From: Sphingomonas sp. R-74633
GTDB taxonomy: Bacteria > Pseudomonadota > Alphaproteobacteria > Sphingomonadales > Sphingomonadaceae
Assembly (NCBI RefSeq): GCF_013416555.1
Contig: NZ_JACCFG010000001.1
Span: 496,001-560,000, forward strand
DNA length: 64,000 nucleotides
Reading direction: 5' to 3'
Shown piece after piece: positions 11,029 to 19,951 of the stretch (position 1 is the stretch's first letter; each line of letters opens with the position of its first letter). Under the pieces are notes generated by a model. It searched no databases and had not been told where the DNA came from. It worked only from the letters and a program-made list of their open reading frames with translations. The position numbers and the translations under genes are program-made.

Positions 11029-11625
11029 TTACTTTGATGTCGGCATCTGGATCGACGGGCCGAGGCGGCTGACCACCTCATGCGCGTCGAAGGCGCGGAT
11101 ATTGTCGGCGGGCTTCGGGCCCTTGCCGATCACGACCTCGGCCACCGCTTCATATTGCGTCACGGTGCGATAGTCCCAGTCGCGGTCACGCCAGAAGGGA
11201 TCGTCATAGAACGGATCCCAGCTGCGCCAGCCCCAGCGCGAGCCGCGGTAGAAGCGCCAGGACGGGCTCCAATAGCCCCAGGGGCCGGGACCACCCCAGG
11301 CACTGGGCGTGCTGACGATGTCGGTCTTCTTCTCGGTGTCACGGTCAGAGAGGACGAAATAATCGCCGCCCTGCTGCAGCGTCAACTCAGCGGCGCGGTA
11401 CAACAGATACCGTTCCACCGTCTCGCGTGCGGTGAGGCTGTTACCGGCGAAGCTGACGCGGAAGCGATTGCTTTCGATCTGCTGGTCGGAATAGCCGGCG
11501 CGGGCGCTGCCGGCGCCGGTGGCGGGCTGATAGGGCGTTGCAGTCATACAGGCGGACAGCGAGATGCTGCCGGCGAGGACGAGAGCAAGCGCTGCGAACC
11601 GGGGGCGCTTGGGAGTTCTCAACAT
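11029..11625 (-). CDS. CC0125/CC1285-type outer lipoprotein
   Basis: 198 residues with a lipoprotein signal (LALVLAGSISLSAC, lipobox Cys at about 26). The body has NRFRVSFAGNSLTARETVERY and LLYRAAELTLQQGGDYFVL, typical of the alphaproteobacterial CC0125/CC1285 lipoprotein family, then a Trp/Tyr/Arg-rich stretch (WGYWSPSWRFYRGSRWGW). Likely anchored in the outer membrane; function unknown. ATG has GGAGGAA six bases upstream, so this start is well supported even though the frame is open further. Confidence 0.85.
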   Translation of the reverse strand: MLRTPKRPRFAALALVLAGSISLSACMTATPYQPATGAGSARAGYSDQQIESNRFRVSFAGNSLTARETVERYLLYRAAELTLQQGGDYFVLSDRDTEKKTDIVSTPSAWGGPGPWGYWSPSWRFYRGSRWGWRSWDPFYDDPFWRDRDWDYRTVTQYEAVAEVVIGKGPKPADNIRAFDAHEVVSRLGPSIQMPTSK

Positions 11626-11746
11626 GGTTCCTCCGAACTTTGTATATTGGGCACTGCTAATGACGGAACGAACGCGTGCCGGCAGGGATGTGTCCGAGAC
11701 GGAGCGTGGCATATACGCGATTGACCGCGGGTGAATGAACTCGAAT

Positions 11747-12259
11747 TCATGCAAGCCGTTCAGGCACTTCCATCGCCTCGGCGGCCAGCGTGTCGCGCGG
11801 GGCCATGGCCTCCCACGGGAAGACGAACCAGTCCTTGTCGACCGAGCGATCGATCCGGCGCGAGCGATAATCGACTTCCTGTGACGAACGGACATTGTCG
11901 AGCAGCACGGCGAATTTGATGCGGCTGGCAATCGCGCCCTCGGCCGCCAGCGCGGCGCGGATCTCGCCGATCGTGCGGCCACTGTCGTTGATGTCCTCGA
12001 CGAACAGCAGCCGGTCGCCGTCCCGCGTCCGTCGGGCGAGCACAGACACCAGTTCCTCGCCGAACTGGGCAATCTTGGTCGAATGATCGATCGAGACCAG
12101 CGGCAGCCCCATGCGATGCGACAGGAACACCGCGGGGGTCAGCCCGCCGCGGCCGATGCCGACGAGCAGGGTGGGGGTCCAGGGTTCGGCCGCCTCGGCG
12201 ATGGCGTGGACACCCGCCACCATCTCGTCATGGGTGAAATGGGTGAAGACGATGCTCAC
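11747..12259 (-). CDS. Purine phosphoribosyltransferase
   Basis: 170 residues of the type I phosphoribosyltransferase fold: GIGRGGLTPA (34-43) and the PRPP loop LLFVEDINDSGRTI (84-97). Proteins of this size and motif are usually hypoxanthine/guanine or xanthine/guanine transferases. The GTG start overlaps the stop of the upstream deaminase by 4 bases (GTGA), so the two are translated together. The pairing suggests hypoxanthine, the product of adenine deamination, as substrate, converting it to IMP. Substrate is inference. Confidence 0.85.
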   Translation of the reverse strand: MSIVFTHFTHDEMVAGVHAIAEAAEPWTPTLLVGIGRGGLTPAVFLSHRMGLPLVSIDHSTKIAQFGEELVSVLARRTRDGDRLLFVEDINDSGRTIGEIRAALAAEGAIASRIKFAVLLDNVRSSQEVDYRSRRIDRSVDKDWFVFPWEAMAPRDTLAAEAMEVPERLA

Positions 12260-13272
12260 GAATGTGCCTCCGCATAGGCGTCGACCCGCGCGAGATGCGC
12301 GGCGACCTCATCGTCCGAAAGGAACGAGCCGAGGAAACTGTTCCGCGCCAGCGTCACCAGGTCGCGCTTGCTGAGCGCGCGGCCCTTCGCGATCGCCCGG
12401 TAATTGTCGGCGACATAGCCGCCGAAATAGGCGGGATCGTCCGAATTCACCGTAGCCCGCAGGCCGAGTGCGAGCATCCGGTCGATCGGGTGCTCGTCGA
12501 CCGAGGCGACGTTGCACAGCTTGACGTTGGAGAGCGGACAGACGGTGAGCGTCATCGACGAGCGGGCGAGGCGGGCGACGAGCGCCGGATCCTCGAGGCT
12601 GCGATTGCCATGGTCGAGCCGGTCGATCTGGAGCAGATCGAGCGCTTCCTCGACATATTCGGGCGGCCCCTCCTCGCCGGCATGGGCGACGCGCCTGAGA
12701 CCCATCGCGGCGGCGGCGGCGAAGACCCGCTCGAACTTCGAAGGGGGGTGCCCGACTTCGGACGAATCGAGGCCGACACCGGCGATCCGGTCGATCCAGG
12801 GCTGAGCCTGGGTGAGCGTCTTGAAGGCGTCTTCCTCATCGAGGTGGCGCAGGAAGCAGAGGATCAGCTTGGAAGTGATGCCCAGCCGCTCTTCGGCCTC
12901 GGCCATGCCGGCGAGCAGGCCGTTGGCGGCCACGCCGAAGGGGATGCCGCGGTGTGTGTGCGTCTGCGGATCGAAGAAGATCTCGGCATGGACGACACCG
13001 TCCTTCGCCACGCGCTCGAAATAGGCCAGCGCCAGGTCGCGGAAATCCTCCTCGGTGCGCAGGACGTCCGCGCCGGCATAATAGATGTCCAGGAAATCCT
13101 GGAGGTTCGAGAATTCATAGGCCGCCCGCACTTCCTCCACCGATGCGAAGGGAATGGCGACGCCGTTGCGCTGGGCGAGGGCGAACATCTGCTCGGGCTC
13201 GAGGCTGCCTTCGATATGGAGGTGAAGCTCGGCCTTGGGCAGGCCGGTGATGAAGGCGTCGAGATCGGTCAT
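12256..13272 (-). CDS. Adenine deaminase, adenosine deaminase family
   Basis: 338 residues of the adenosine deaminase fold. Zinc and catalytic residues are all present: H17 and H19 (LHLH), H197 and E200 (VAHAGEE), H221 (LDHG), D278-D279 (NSDDPAYFGG). The blocks FLDIYYAGADVLRTEEDF, SSEVGHPPSKF and HAGEEGPPEY are those of adenine aminohydrolases such as Pseudomonas PA0148 rather than classical adenosine deaminases, so adenine to hypoxanthine is the likely reaction. It overlaps the downstream phosphoribosyltransferase by 4 bases. General annotation as adenosine deaminase is common for these proteins. Confidence 0.88.
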   Translation of the reverse strand: MTDLDAFITGLPKAELHLHIEGSLEPEQMFALAQRNGVAIPFASVEEVRAAYEFSNLQDFLDIYYAGADVLRTEEDFRDLALAYFERVAKDGVVHAEIFFDPQTHTHRGIPFGVAANGLLAGMAEAEERLGITSKLILCFLRHLDEEDAFKTLTQAQPWIDRIAGVGLDSSEVGHPPSKFERVFAAAAAMGLRRVAHAGEEGPPEYVEEALDLLQIDRLDHGNRSLEDPALVARLARSSMTLTVCPLSNVKLCNVASVDEHPIDRMLALGLRATVNSDDPAYFGGYVADNYRAIAKGRALSKRDLVTLARNSFLGSFLSDDEVAAHLARVDAYAEAHS

Positions 13273-13333
13273 CGCCGGAACATCGCAGGCGCGCGGGGGA
13301 GTCGCAAGGGGAGCTAGGCGGGCAGGTGCGCGC

Positions 13334-14422
13334 TCACATCGGCCACACCGGTGGTGCAAGGAAACCGCTGGCCTCGATCGCAGAGGGGCCGTTGCTGGCG
13401 GAGGGGGGCGCGAAGCCCGGATCGTCATGCGCCGAGCGGCGCCATGTGCTGGGGGCGATGCCGAATTCGGAGGTGAACCAGCGTGTGAAGGCGGCCGGGG
13501 AGGTATAGCCCAGCATCTCGCCGATCGAGGCGAGCGAATGCACGCTGTTCAGCAGATGGCGGACGACGAGTTCGCGGCGCACGCTGTTGAGCACGGCGCT
13601 GAACCCGGTGCCTTCGCCCTCCAGCTTGCGTTGCAAGGTACGCGCGGCGATGCCGAGGTGGCGCGCGACATTGTCGATCGATCCATGGCCCGAGGGCAGC
13701 AGTACATAGAGCGCGCGGCGTGTGCGATCGACCTGGCTGAGCAACGGCGCCGAGGGCAGCAGCGTCTCGAAATAGCTGTTGGCATAGGCGGCCAGGTTCG
13801 AACGATAGCCGGGATTGCGTGCCGCGAGCGCCGAACGGCTGTAGACGACGCCGTTCATGTCGCTGCCGAACACTACCGGGCAACCCAGCACACGGTGGTG
13901 GACCTCGAGTGAGCGCGGAGCCGCATGCATGAAATGCAGGCATTCCGGTTTCCACGTCTCGCCCGCGATCTCGGTGAAGGCGCGCGACAGGATCGCGCCC
14001 ACCGCCTCATGCGCCTGGCGCGGTACGAAATCGATGTTGCTGACGATCTGGGTGCGCACGGTGCCCACGTCATCGTGCATTTCGAGCGTGAAGGTCAGCA
14101 GATCGCTGAGCAGATGCTGGTAGCGGATCAGTGTGCGGATCGCGTCTTCCAGCGTCTCCTGTTGCTGGAGAACGAGGCTGACCGGACCCATCGCGGAAAG
14201 GTCGCGCCGCTCGGCGATCAGCATCGCGAATTGCGGACAATTGGCCTCCATGGCCGATCGTTCCAGGATCGAAGCGATTGCGCCGCGAGGTAATCGCTCT
14301 TCCGGATTTCGCAACTGCGAAGGATTTACACCCGTGTCAGCAAGAATTCGATAGGGATCGAGGCCGACTTCCAGAGCGACCGTCACATAATTCATCAATA
14401 TCGCTGCACGTCCCGAGGTCAT
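13334..14422 (-). CDS. AraC family transcriptional regulator
   Basis: 362 residues. The first ~200 residues match the arabinose-binding-like domain found in OruR/ArgR-type AraC proteins (LVLQQQETLEDAIRTLIRYQ); the last ~100 hold two helix-turn-helix motifs (VARHLGIAARTLQRKLEGEG and IGEMLGYTSPAAFTRWF). ATG at 14422 is preceded by GGGAGGGAA at six bases, so it is preferred over the upstream extension to 14494. It is divergent from a histidine kinase gene, with 176 bases between starts. Effector unknown. Confidence 0.9.
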   Translation of the reverse strand: MTSGRAAILMNYVTVALEVGLDPYRILADTGVNPSQLRNPEERLPRGAIASILERSAMEANCPQFAMLIAERRDLSAMGPVSLVLQQQETLEDAIRTLIRYQHLLSDLLTFTLEMHDDVGTVRTQIVSNIDFVPRQAHEAVGAILSRAFTEIAGETWKPECLHFMHAAPRSLEVHHRVLGCPVVFGSDMNGVVYSRSALAARNPGYRSNLAAYANSYFETLLPSAPLLSQVDRTRRALYVLLPSGHGSIDNVARHLGIAARTLQRKLEGEGTGFSAVLNSVRRELVVRHLLNSVHSLASIGEMLGYTSPAAFTRWFTSEFGIAPSTWRRSAHDDPGFAPPSASNGPSAIEASGFLAPPVWPM

Positions 14423-14598
14423 GCAGTTCCCTCCCCATGCCCGGAATGCATCCGGGACACTCCATTTCTTATGCAGGTTGACGCCAACTGCCAAGTAGAT
14501 GGCGTGAATTGCAAAGCAGTTTCATCGCACTATCCCTAAGGGACCCTTGCGACACCGGTTTCCCAGGGCAGGGAAACTGGGGCACGGAGATTAAACTA

Positions 14599-15423
14599 AT
14601 GGGGTTCGAGGGCGTTTCGGCTGCCAGGCGTAGCGGACAGGGAAGTGGGCAGCCGCTGTCGGACGTGCATGATTCGGCATCGCTGCCGGCAAGTGATTCG
14701 TTTCCGGCGGAAATTTGCGCCCCCCGCGATCCGGATGCGCGTGCACGGCTAACGGCGATGAGCGCGATGGCGGCCGCGATGGCGCACGAACTCAGCCAGC
14801 CGCTCACGGCCGCTAGCAATTATATGCAGGGCTGCGCTGCGGTGTTGCGCCAGCGCATCCATGGGCTGGAGCAGTTGCTTGGCTTCATCGAGGACGCCGC
14901 CGCCCAGACTGCCCGTGCATCGGATATCGTGCTGCGCATGCGCGCGTTCGTGAAGACCGGCCGGATCGAAGCGCGTCCCGAGTGCTTGAACGAGATGCTC
15001 GATGCGGTCAGCGCCCGCTTGTCGTGCCTGAGCAATGTCGAAGTGGTTCGCGCATTTCAGCCCGGATCGACCTGTGTGCTGGGCGACCGCATCCAGATCG
15101 AGATGGTGCTGTCGAACCTGCTGCTCAACGCGGCCCAGGCGATGTGGGAAAGCGATGTGCGCCGGATCGAAATTTCCAGCTGGGCCGAGGGCGATCGCGT
15201 CCGTATCCGCGTCGCCGATACCGGCCCCGGCGTGGCCGCTGAGATTCGCGAGCATCTGTTCGAGCCGATGGTGAGCACCAAGGTGGACGGCACCGGCCTG
15301 GGCCTCGCGATCTCGCAGACGATCGTCGATGCGCATGACGGCACGCTGACCATCGAGCCTTCCGAGCCCGGCGAAGGCGCGGTGTTCGTCCTCGCGCTGC
15401 CGCGGGGACAGGAGTTCTTCTAA
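14599..15423 (+). CDS. Orphan sensor histidine kinase, FixL-type core
   Basis: 274 residues from ATG with GGAG nine bases upstream. H-box AMAHELSQPLTAASNYMQG with H63, N-box LSNLLLNAAQAM, G1 DTGPGVA, G2 GTGLGLAI. This is the core typical of FixL/DctB-like kinases (HisKA with SQPL). No membrane segment or PAS domain: the first 50 residues are low-complexity, so the kinase seems soluble and lacks a recognisable sensor. No response regulator is adjacent; the divergent gene is an AraC regulator. The frame is open upstream to 14509. Confidence 0.88.
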   Translation: MGFEGVSAARRSGQGSGQPLSDVHDSASLPASDSFPAEICAPRDPDARARLTAMSAMAAAMAHELSQPLTAASNYMQGCAAVLRQRIHGLEQLLGFIEDAAAQTARASDIVLRMRAFVKTGRIEARPECLNEMLDAVSARLSCLSNVEVVRAFQPGSTCVLGDRIQIEMVLSNLLLNAAQAMWESDVRRIEISSWAEGDRVRIRVADTGPGVAAEIREHLFEPMVSTKVDGTGLGLAISQTIVDAHDGTLTIEPSEPGEGAVFVLALPRGQEFF

Positions 15424-15465
15424 AAACTTGCCCCCCCTGAGCGGTCCGTTCCCCCCGGACCCTCG

Positions 15466-15500
15466 AAGCCCCGCCCGACCCCCCTCGGGCGGGGCTTTTT
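15466..15500 (+). terminator. Terminator after histidine kinase gene
   Basis: AAGCCCCGCCCGA pairs with TCGGGCGGGGCTT around a short C-rich loop and runs into TTTTT. It starts about 43 bases after the kinase stop codon. Confidence 0.88.
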
Positions 15501-15600
15501 CGTTCGGGATGTTGGAGATCGGGCCGGCGCGCTCGAGAGGCGCGCGCGACAAAGGCCGCGGCGCCACTTCAAAAAATCTAACGATTTCAGTTTGTTTTGG

Positions 15601-15675
15601 TGGCTCCCTGAGTAGGATTCGAACCTACGGCCGCTCGATTAACAGTCGAGAGCTCTACCGCTGAGCTATCAGGGA
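15601..15675 (-). tRNA. tRNA-Asn (GTT)
   Basis: Full cloverleaf on the minus strand: acceptor TCCCTGA/TCAGGGA, D arm GCTC-AGCGGTA-GAGC, anticodon stem CTCGA/TCGAG around loop CTGTTAA (anticodon GTT, Asn), T arm GTAGG-TTCGAAT-CCTAC, discriminator G and an encoded CCA end. 75 bases including CCA. Confidence 0.97.
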
Positions 15676-15748
15676 TCACCATCTTTCCGCTGGGCAAAGC
15701 CGCGGCGGAGGCGGCCCTATGCAGCGGCTTTTTCAGAATTGCAAGGGG

Positions 15749-16519
15749 TCAGGCGACGAATTGTTCCATCGTAATCCGATCGTCCAAAGCGTGCTCCGGA
15801 TCGAACAGCAAGGTGAGGTCGCGGTGATGGTCGATCTCGATCTCGACCCGAGCGACATCGCGCACTTCGCGCTGATCGGCGACGGCGCTCACCGGCCGCT
15901 TGTCAGCCTCCAGCACGCGAATCGCGATGCGCGCCTTGTCCGGAAGAATCGCCCCGCGCCAGCGCCGGGGGCGGAAGGGGCTGATCGGCGTCATCGCCAG
16001 CATGCCTGAGCCCAGCGGCAGGATCGGCCCCTGGACGGACAGGTTGTACGCCGTCGAACCGGCGGGCGTCGCGATCAGCATGCCGTCGCACACCAGCTCG
16101 GGCAGCACCACGCGGTCGTTGACGGTGACTTCGAGCTTCGCGGTCTGGCGGGTCTCGCGCAGGAACGAAACTTCGTTGATCGCGGGCAGCTCGAAACGTT
16201 CGCCGACGGCGTTGACTGCGTTCATCTTGAGTGGGCTCACCTTGAACGGCTTGACCCGGGCAAGCCGCTCGTCGAGCCCCTCGCGCCGCCAGTCGTTCAT
16301 CAGGAAGCCGATCGTGCCGAGATTCATCCCGAACACCGGGATGTTGCGGCGATATTCGAGCAGCATGTGCAGCGTCTGGAGCATATGCCCATCGCCGCCC
16401 AGGGCGACGATCATCTCCGCCTGCTCGACAGGCACCCAGTCATACGCCGCGAGAAGCTCGTCGGCGGCGATCTGGGCAGGTTCGGTGGGCGAGGCGACGA
16501 GCGCGCGCAGCTGGCTCAT
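15749..16519 (-). CDS. nadK: NAD kinase
   Basis: Phosphorylates NAD to NADP. 256 residues; the diagnostic GGDG motif is at 41-44, followed by LPAINEVSFLR (the NE motif) and DGMLIATPAGSTAYNLSVQGP for substrate binding. ATG overlaps the moaA stop by 4 bases (ATGA), so nadK is translationally coupled to moaA. Confidence 0.96.
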   Translation of the reverse strand: MSQLRALVASPTEPAQIAADELLAAYDWVPVEQAEMIVALGGDGHMLQTLHMLLEYRRNIPVFGMNLGTIGFLMNDWRREGLDERLARVKPFKVSPLKMNAVNAVGERFELPAINEVSFLRETRQTAKLEVTVNDRVVLPELVCDGMLIATPAGSTAYNLSVQGPILPLGSGMLAMTPISPFRPRRWRGAILPDKARIAIRVLEADKRPVSAVADQREVRDVARVEIEIDHHRDLTLLFDPEHALDDRITMEQFVA

Positions 16520-17532
16520 CCGCCGGTGACACTCATATGGCGACGCGTGGCCGGGGCCGCGCCGGCGGCGATGCGGAAGTCGTGACGCGCGGGCTTTATC
16601 GCCAGCGCGCCGTCGATTGCCTGGTCGAGGCCGGCGGGCCCGGTGGCGCGCAGCGCCGCCTTCAGGTCTACGCCCTCCTCATGGCCGAGGCACATATAGA
16701 GCTTTCCATCGGTAGCGAGGCGGACGCGGTTGCAGCCGTCGCAGAAATTGGCGCTGAGCGGGGTGATCAGGCCTAGCCGGGTGGCGGTGCCCGCGACGCG
16801 CCAATAGCGCGCGGGGCCGCCGGTGCGGTGGGTGTCGGGAATCAGGTCGAAGCGCGTCTTGAGATCGGCGAGCACGCCGGTGAGCGGGAGGAAGCGATCT
16901 TCGCGATTCTCGTCCACATCGCCGAGGGGCATTGTCTCGATCAGGGTGAGGTCCATCCCCAGTTCGGCCGCCCAGGCCAGCATCGGGGCGATCTCGGCTT
17001 CATTGAGATCCTTCAGCGCGACCATGTTGAGCTTCACTGCGAGCCCGGCCTCCTGTGCGGCGGCGATGCCGGCCAGCACCTTGGTAACATCGCCGTGGCG
17101 GGTGATGTGGCGGAAGGTCTCGGGATCGCGGCTGTCGAGGCTGACATTGACCCGGCGCACGCCCGCCTCGCGCAGTGCCGCGGCATGCTCGGCCAGGCGG
17201 GTGCCGTTGGTGGTGAGGGTGACTTCGTCCAGCCCCTCGCCCAGATGACGTGCCACGCGGCGGACGAGGTCCATCGTGTCGCTGCGCACCAGCGGCTCGC
17301 CGCCGGTGAGGCGGATCTTGCGGACCCCGCGCGCGATGAAGCGATCGGCGATCAGCGCGAGTTCGTCGAGGCTCAGCAGCGCGTCGCGCGGCAGGAAGCG
17401 CATCTGCTCCGACATGCAGTAGCGGCAGCGCAGGTCGCAGCGATCCGTCACCGATATCCGCAGATAATGGATCGTACGGCCATGGGCGTCGATCAGGGCG
17501 GGCGCGGCTGCCATGTGCGACGGGTTACGCAT
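16516..17532 (-). CDS. moaA: GTP 3',8-cyclase MoaA
   Basis: Radical-SAM enzyme for the first step of molybdenum cofactor synthesis. N-terminal cluster motif C32-x3-C36-x2-C39 (RCDLRCRYC), GGEPL glycine loop, C-terminal second cluster NFCDGCNRVRLATDGKLYMC, and the conserved C-terminal Gly-Gly (SVTGG) needed for activity. 338 residues from ATG 17532; ATG 17514 and TTG 17550 are also possible and none has a clear ribosome site. Coupled to nadK by a 4-base overlap; moaC and moeA lie about 30 kb away in the same window. Confidence 0.96.
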   Translation of the reverse strand: MRNPSHMAAAPALIDAHGRTIHYLRISVTDRCDLRCRYCMSEQMRFLPRDALLSLDELALIADRFIARGVRKIRLTGGEPLVRSDTMDLVRRVARHLGEGLDEVTLTTNGTRLAEHAAALREAGVRRVNVSLDSRDPETFRHITRHGDVTKVLAGIAAAQEAGLAVKLNMVALKDLNEAEIAPMLAWAAELGMDLTLIETMPLGDVDENREDRFLPLTGVLADLKTRFDLIPDTHRTGGPARYWRVAGTATRLGLITPLSANFCDGCNRVRLATDGKLYMCLGHEEGVDLKAALRATGPAGLDQAIDGALAIKPARHDFRIAAGAAPATRRHMSVTGG

Positions 17533-17573
17533 GATGATAGCGGTGGGCAAGCGTTCGCGTTATCGAGGGCGGA

Positions 17574-19565
17574 ATGTCTGAAGATTTCACTGTCATCGAA
17601 ACCACCAACGCGGCCCACGCAGATGCGGCCCCGGTGTTCGTTCTCAGCTTTCGCCAGCGCGACGAAGTCGCGGCCGCGGCGGCGGGAGGCGGCTGGCGCG
17701 TGGTCGCGGCGCGGCGGCCCGATGCGCTCGAGCGGCGCTTCCTGGCCAGCGGTGCCGCGGTTGCGGTGATCGATGCGCGCGGCGCATTGTCGGAGGGGCT
17801 CGACGCCGCCAAGATACTGGGCCCGACGATCGAGGGCCACGGCGCGGCGATGCTGATCCTCGTCTCGCAGAGCGACACGGTGCACATGCGCCACTTCTTC
17901 GATGCTGGCGCCACGCATTTCCTGTCGAGCCCGATGTCCTCGGCCGCGATGGCGCACGCGATCCGCTTCGCCCAGCGCCATGTCGAACGGATGGCCGGAT
18001 GGAACGGGCAGGAGAAGGGGCCGCCAGAGCCGCTCGGCTGGCGCTTCGATCCGGCGATGCGATCGCTGCAGCTCACGCCCGCGCTGGCCGGCCTGCTTGG
18101 CCTGCCCGAGGCGCCCGGCACCCGCGGCTTCTTCGCCAAGCTCGACCTCGCCGATCGCCCGCTGGCACGCAGCGCGCTCAAGCGGCTGAACGCCGAAACG
18201 CCGTCCACGGCCTTTGCGCACGACCTGGCCGGCGTGGGGCGCGTGGTGCAGCATTTGCAATATGACGCGCAGACAAACCGGCTGCATGCGCTGGTCGAGG
18301 CGCTGGGCGTGGCACCCGACGCCAATGCCGCGGTGCGCGATGCGCTCACCGGCGCGCGCGATGGGCCCAGCGCGCGGCGCTGGATCGACCGGCGGCTGGC
18401 GGAGGGAGGCGCGATCGGGCTCGTGCTGATCGGCCTCACGCGCTTCGAGACGGTGAACACCGCCTATGGCCGGACCACCGGGGACGAACTGCTGCGCAGC
18501 GTCTCGCGCCGCGTGGGCGAAGTGGCGCGCGAGATGCTGGGCAAAGGCGCCATCGTCGCGCGGATCGGCGGATCGGAATTCCTGGTCGCCAGCGACGACG
18601 CCGATGCGGCGAAGATCGCCTCTGCCGCAGCGCGGCTGGACGACGTGCTGGCGCGGCCCTTTGTGGCGGGCGGCGACATTGCCCCGCTCGGCGCGCGGCT
18701 GGTGACGGGCGCAAGCCAGGCGGGCGACAATGCCGCCACGCTGCTGCGCCGGGCGAGCGAAGCGCTGCTCGGCGACGTGCCGCTGGAAAGGGGGGCGCCG
18801 CCGGTCGATGTGCTGGTCGACAGCCTGCACCGCGCGCTGGAGCGCGGCGAGATCGGCGTGCTGTTCCAGCCCCAGGTCGCGATTGCGAGCGGACAGATTG
18901 TCGGCGTCGAGGCGCTGGCGCGCTGGAACCACCCCGAATTCGGCGAACTGGGTGCCGAGACTTTGTTCGCCACCGCCGAGCGCGCCGGGCTCGACGCGAC
19001 GCTTTCGGATCATGTGCAGCGGCGCGCGCTGGCGGCGGCGGCCAATTGGCCGATGTCGCTCGCCAAGCTGCGGCTCTCGATCAACGTCACCGCTTCCGAT
19101 GTGGCGCGGCCGGGCTTTGTCGACGCGCTGCTCGGGCGGATCGACGCGAGCAACTTCCCGCGCAACCGGCTGACGGTGGAACTCACCGAGAGCGGCATCA
19201 TGTCGGACCTCGGCGAGGCGGCGCGGCTGCTCACCATGTTGCGCGCCGCCGGATGCCGCGTTGCGATCGACGATTTCGGCACCGGCTATTCGAGCCTCGC
19301 CTATCTGAAGGCGCTGCCGCTCGACTATCTGAAGATCGACAAGAAGCTTTCGCAGGACATCACCGGGTCGCACCGCGACCGGGTGGTGGTGCGCGGCGTG
19401 ATCGACATGGCGCGCTCGCTCGGGCTGGCCGTGGTTGCCGAAGGCGTGGAGACGCCCGAGCAGCTCGATCTGCTCGCCAAGGAAGGCTGCCAATATTTCC
19501 AGGGCTTCCTCTGCTCCGCACCGGTGGACGTGCCTGCGCTTGCCCATATGGTTGCCCGCGCATGA
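17574..19565 (+). CDS. REC-like/GGDEF/EAL protein with degenerate GGDEF
   Basis: 663 residues. Residues about 20-140 resemble a receiver fold (AAMLILVSQSDTVHMRHFFD, AGATHFLSSPM) without the usual phospho-acceptor Asp. The GGDEF domain reads RIGGSEFLVA (about 330), with Asp replaced by Ser, so cyclase activity is unlikely. The EAL domain looks complete: VEALARW, LSINVTASD, ELTESGI, DDFGTGYSSLAYL, KIDKKL, VVAEGVET. The probable activity is c-di-GMP phosphodiesterase with GTP- or protein-responsive control. Overlaps the next gene by 4 bases; divergent from moaA. Confidence 0.92.
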   Translation: MSEDFTVIETTNAAHADAAPVFVLSFRQRDEVAAAAAGGGWRVVAARRPDALERRFLASGAAVAVIDARGALSEGLDAAKILGPTIEGHGAAMLILVSQSDTVHMRHFFDAGATHFLSSPMSSAAMAHAIRFAQRHVERMAGWNGQEKGPPEPLGWRFDPAMRSLQLTPALAGLLGLPEAPGTRGFFAKLDLADRPLARSALKRLNAETPSTAFAHDLAGVGRVVQHLQYDAQTNRLHALVEALGVAPDANAAVRDALTGARDGPSARRWIDRRLAEGGAIGLVLIGLTRFETVNTAYGRTTGDELLRSVSRRVGEVAREMLGKGAIVARIGGSEFLVASDDADAAKIASAAARLDDVLARPFVAGGDIAPLGARLVTGASQAGDNAATLLRRASEALLGDVPLERGAPPVDVLVDSLHRALERGEIGVLFQPQVAIASGQIVGVEALARWNHPEFGELGAETLFATAERAGLDATLSDHVQRRALAAAANWPMSLAKLRLSINVTASDVARPGFVDALLGRIDASNFPRNRLTVELTESGIMSDLGEAARLLTMLRAAGCRVAIDDFGTGYSSLAYLKALPLDYLKIDKKLSQDITGSHRDRVVVRGVIDMARSLGLAVVAEGVETPEQLDLLAKEGCQYFQGFLCSAPVDVPALAHMVARA

Positions 19566-19945
19566 GCGATCCGCGCGAGATGAGCGGCGTCTGGTATGGC
19601 CGCTATGTCAGCAACTTTGGTAACCAGGACAATGGCTTCATCGCCGTGCTGGAAGAAGCGGGCGGCGTGTTCTCCGGCAGCATCAGCGAGCCGGACGGGC
19701 AGGGTGGCGTGCGCCGGGCCACCGTAGCAGGGCGGCGAAGCGGCGCGCGCATCCAGTTCGTGAAGCAATATCACGGCCGTTGGAACCATGCCGTGTTCTA
19801 TGAGGGCAGCGTCGACGATCAGGGCACCGCCGTGAGCGGCAACTGGAAGCTTGAGCACGTGGTTGGCGGCTTCGACATGCAGCGCGAGAAATTCTCGGTC
19901 GAAGAGCTTGAGGAAGAGATTGAGGAAGGCCTGGAACTCCGCTGA
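19562..19945 (+). CDS. Conserved hypothetical protein coupled to GGDEF/EAL gene
   Basis: 127 residues, no signal peptide or membrane segment. MSGVWYGRYVSNFGNQDNGF, FSGSISEPDG, FVKQYHGRWNHAVFYEGSVD and VSGNWKLEH suggest a small beta-barrel-like fold; the acidic tail is VEELEEEIEEGLELR. Its ATG overlaps the stop of the GGDEF/EAL gene (ATGA), so the two are likely made together and may work together. I do not recognise the family. Confidence 0.75.
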   Translation: MSDPREMSGVWYGRYVSNFGNQDNGFIAVLEEAGGVFSGSISEPDGQGGVRRATVAGRRSGARIQFVKQYHGRWNHAVFYEGSVDDQGTAVSGNWKLEHVVGGFDMQREKFSVEELEEEIEEGLELR

Positions 19946-19951
19946 GCGGAG

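Noticed and set aside
15601..15675. Possible integration (att) site at the tRNA-Asn gene
   Set aside because: No integrase, no duplicated tRNA 3' end and ordinary core genes (nadK, moaA) lie next to it.
17493..19547. 684-residue minus-strand frame opposite the GGDEF/EAL gene
   Set aside because: Shadow frame; the plus-strand gene has recognisable EAL motifs across the whole span.
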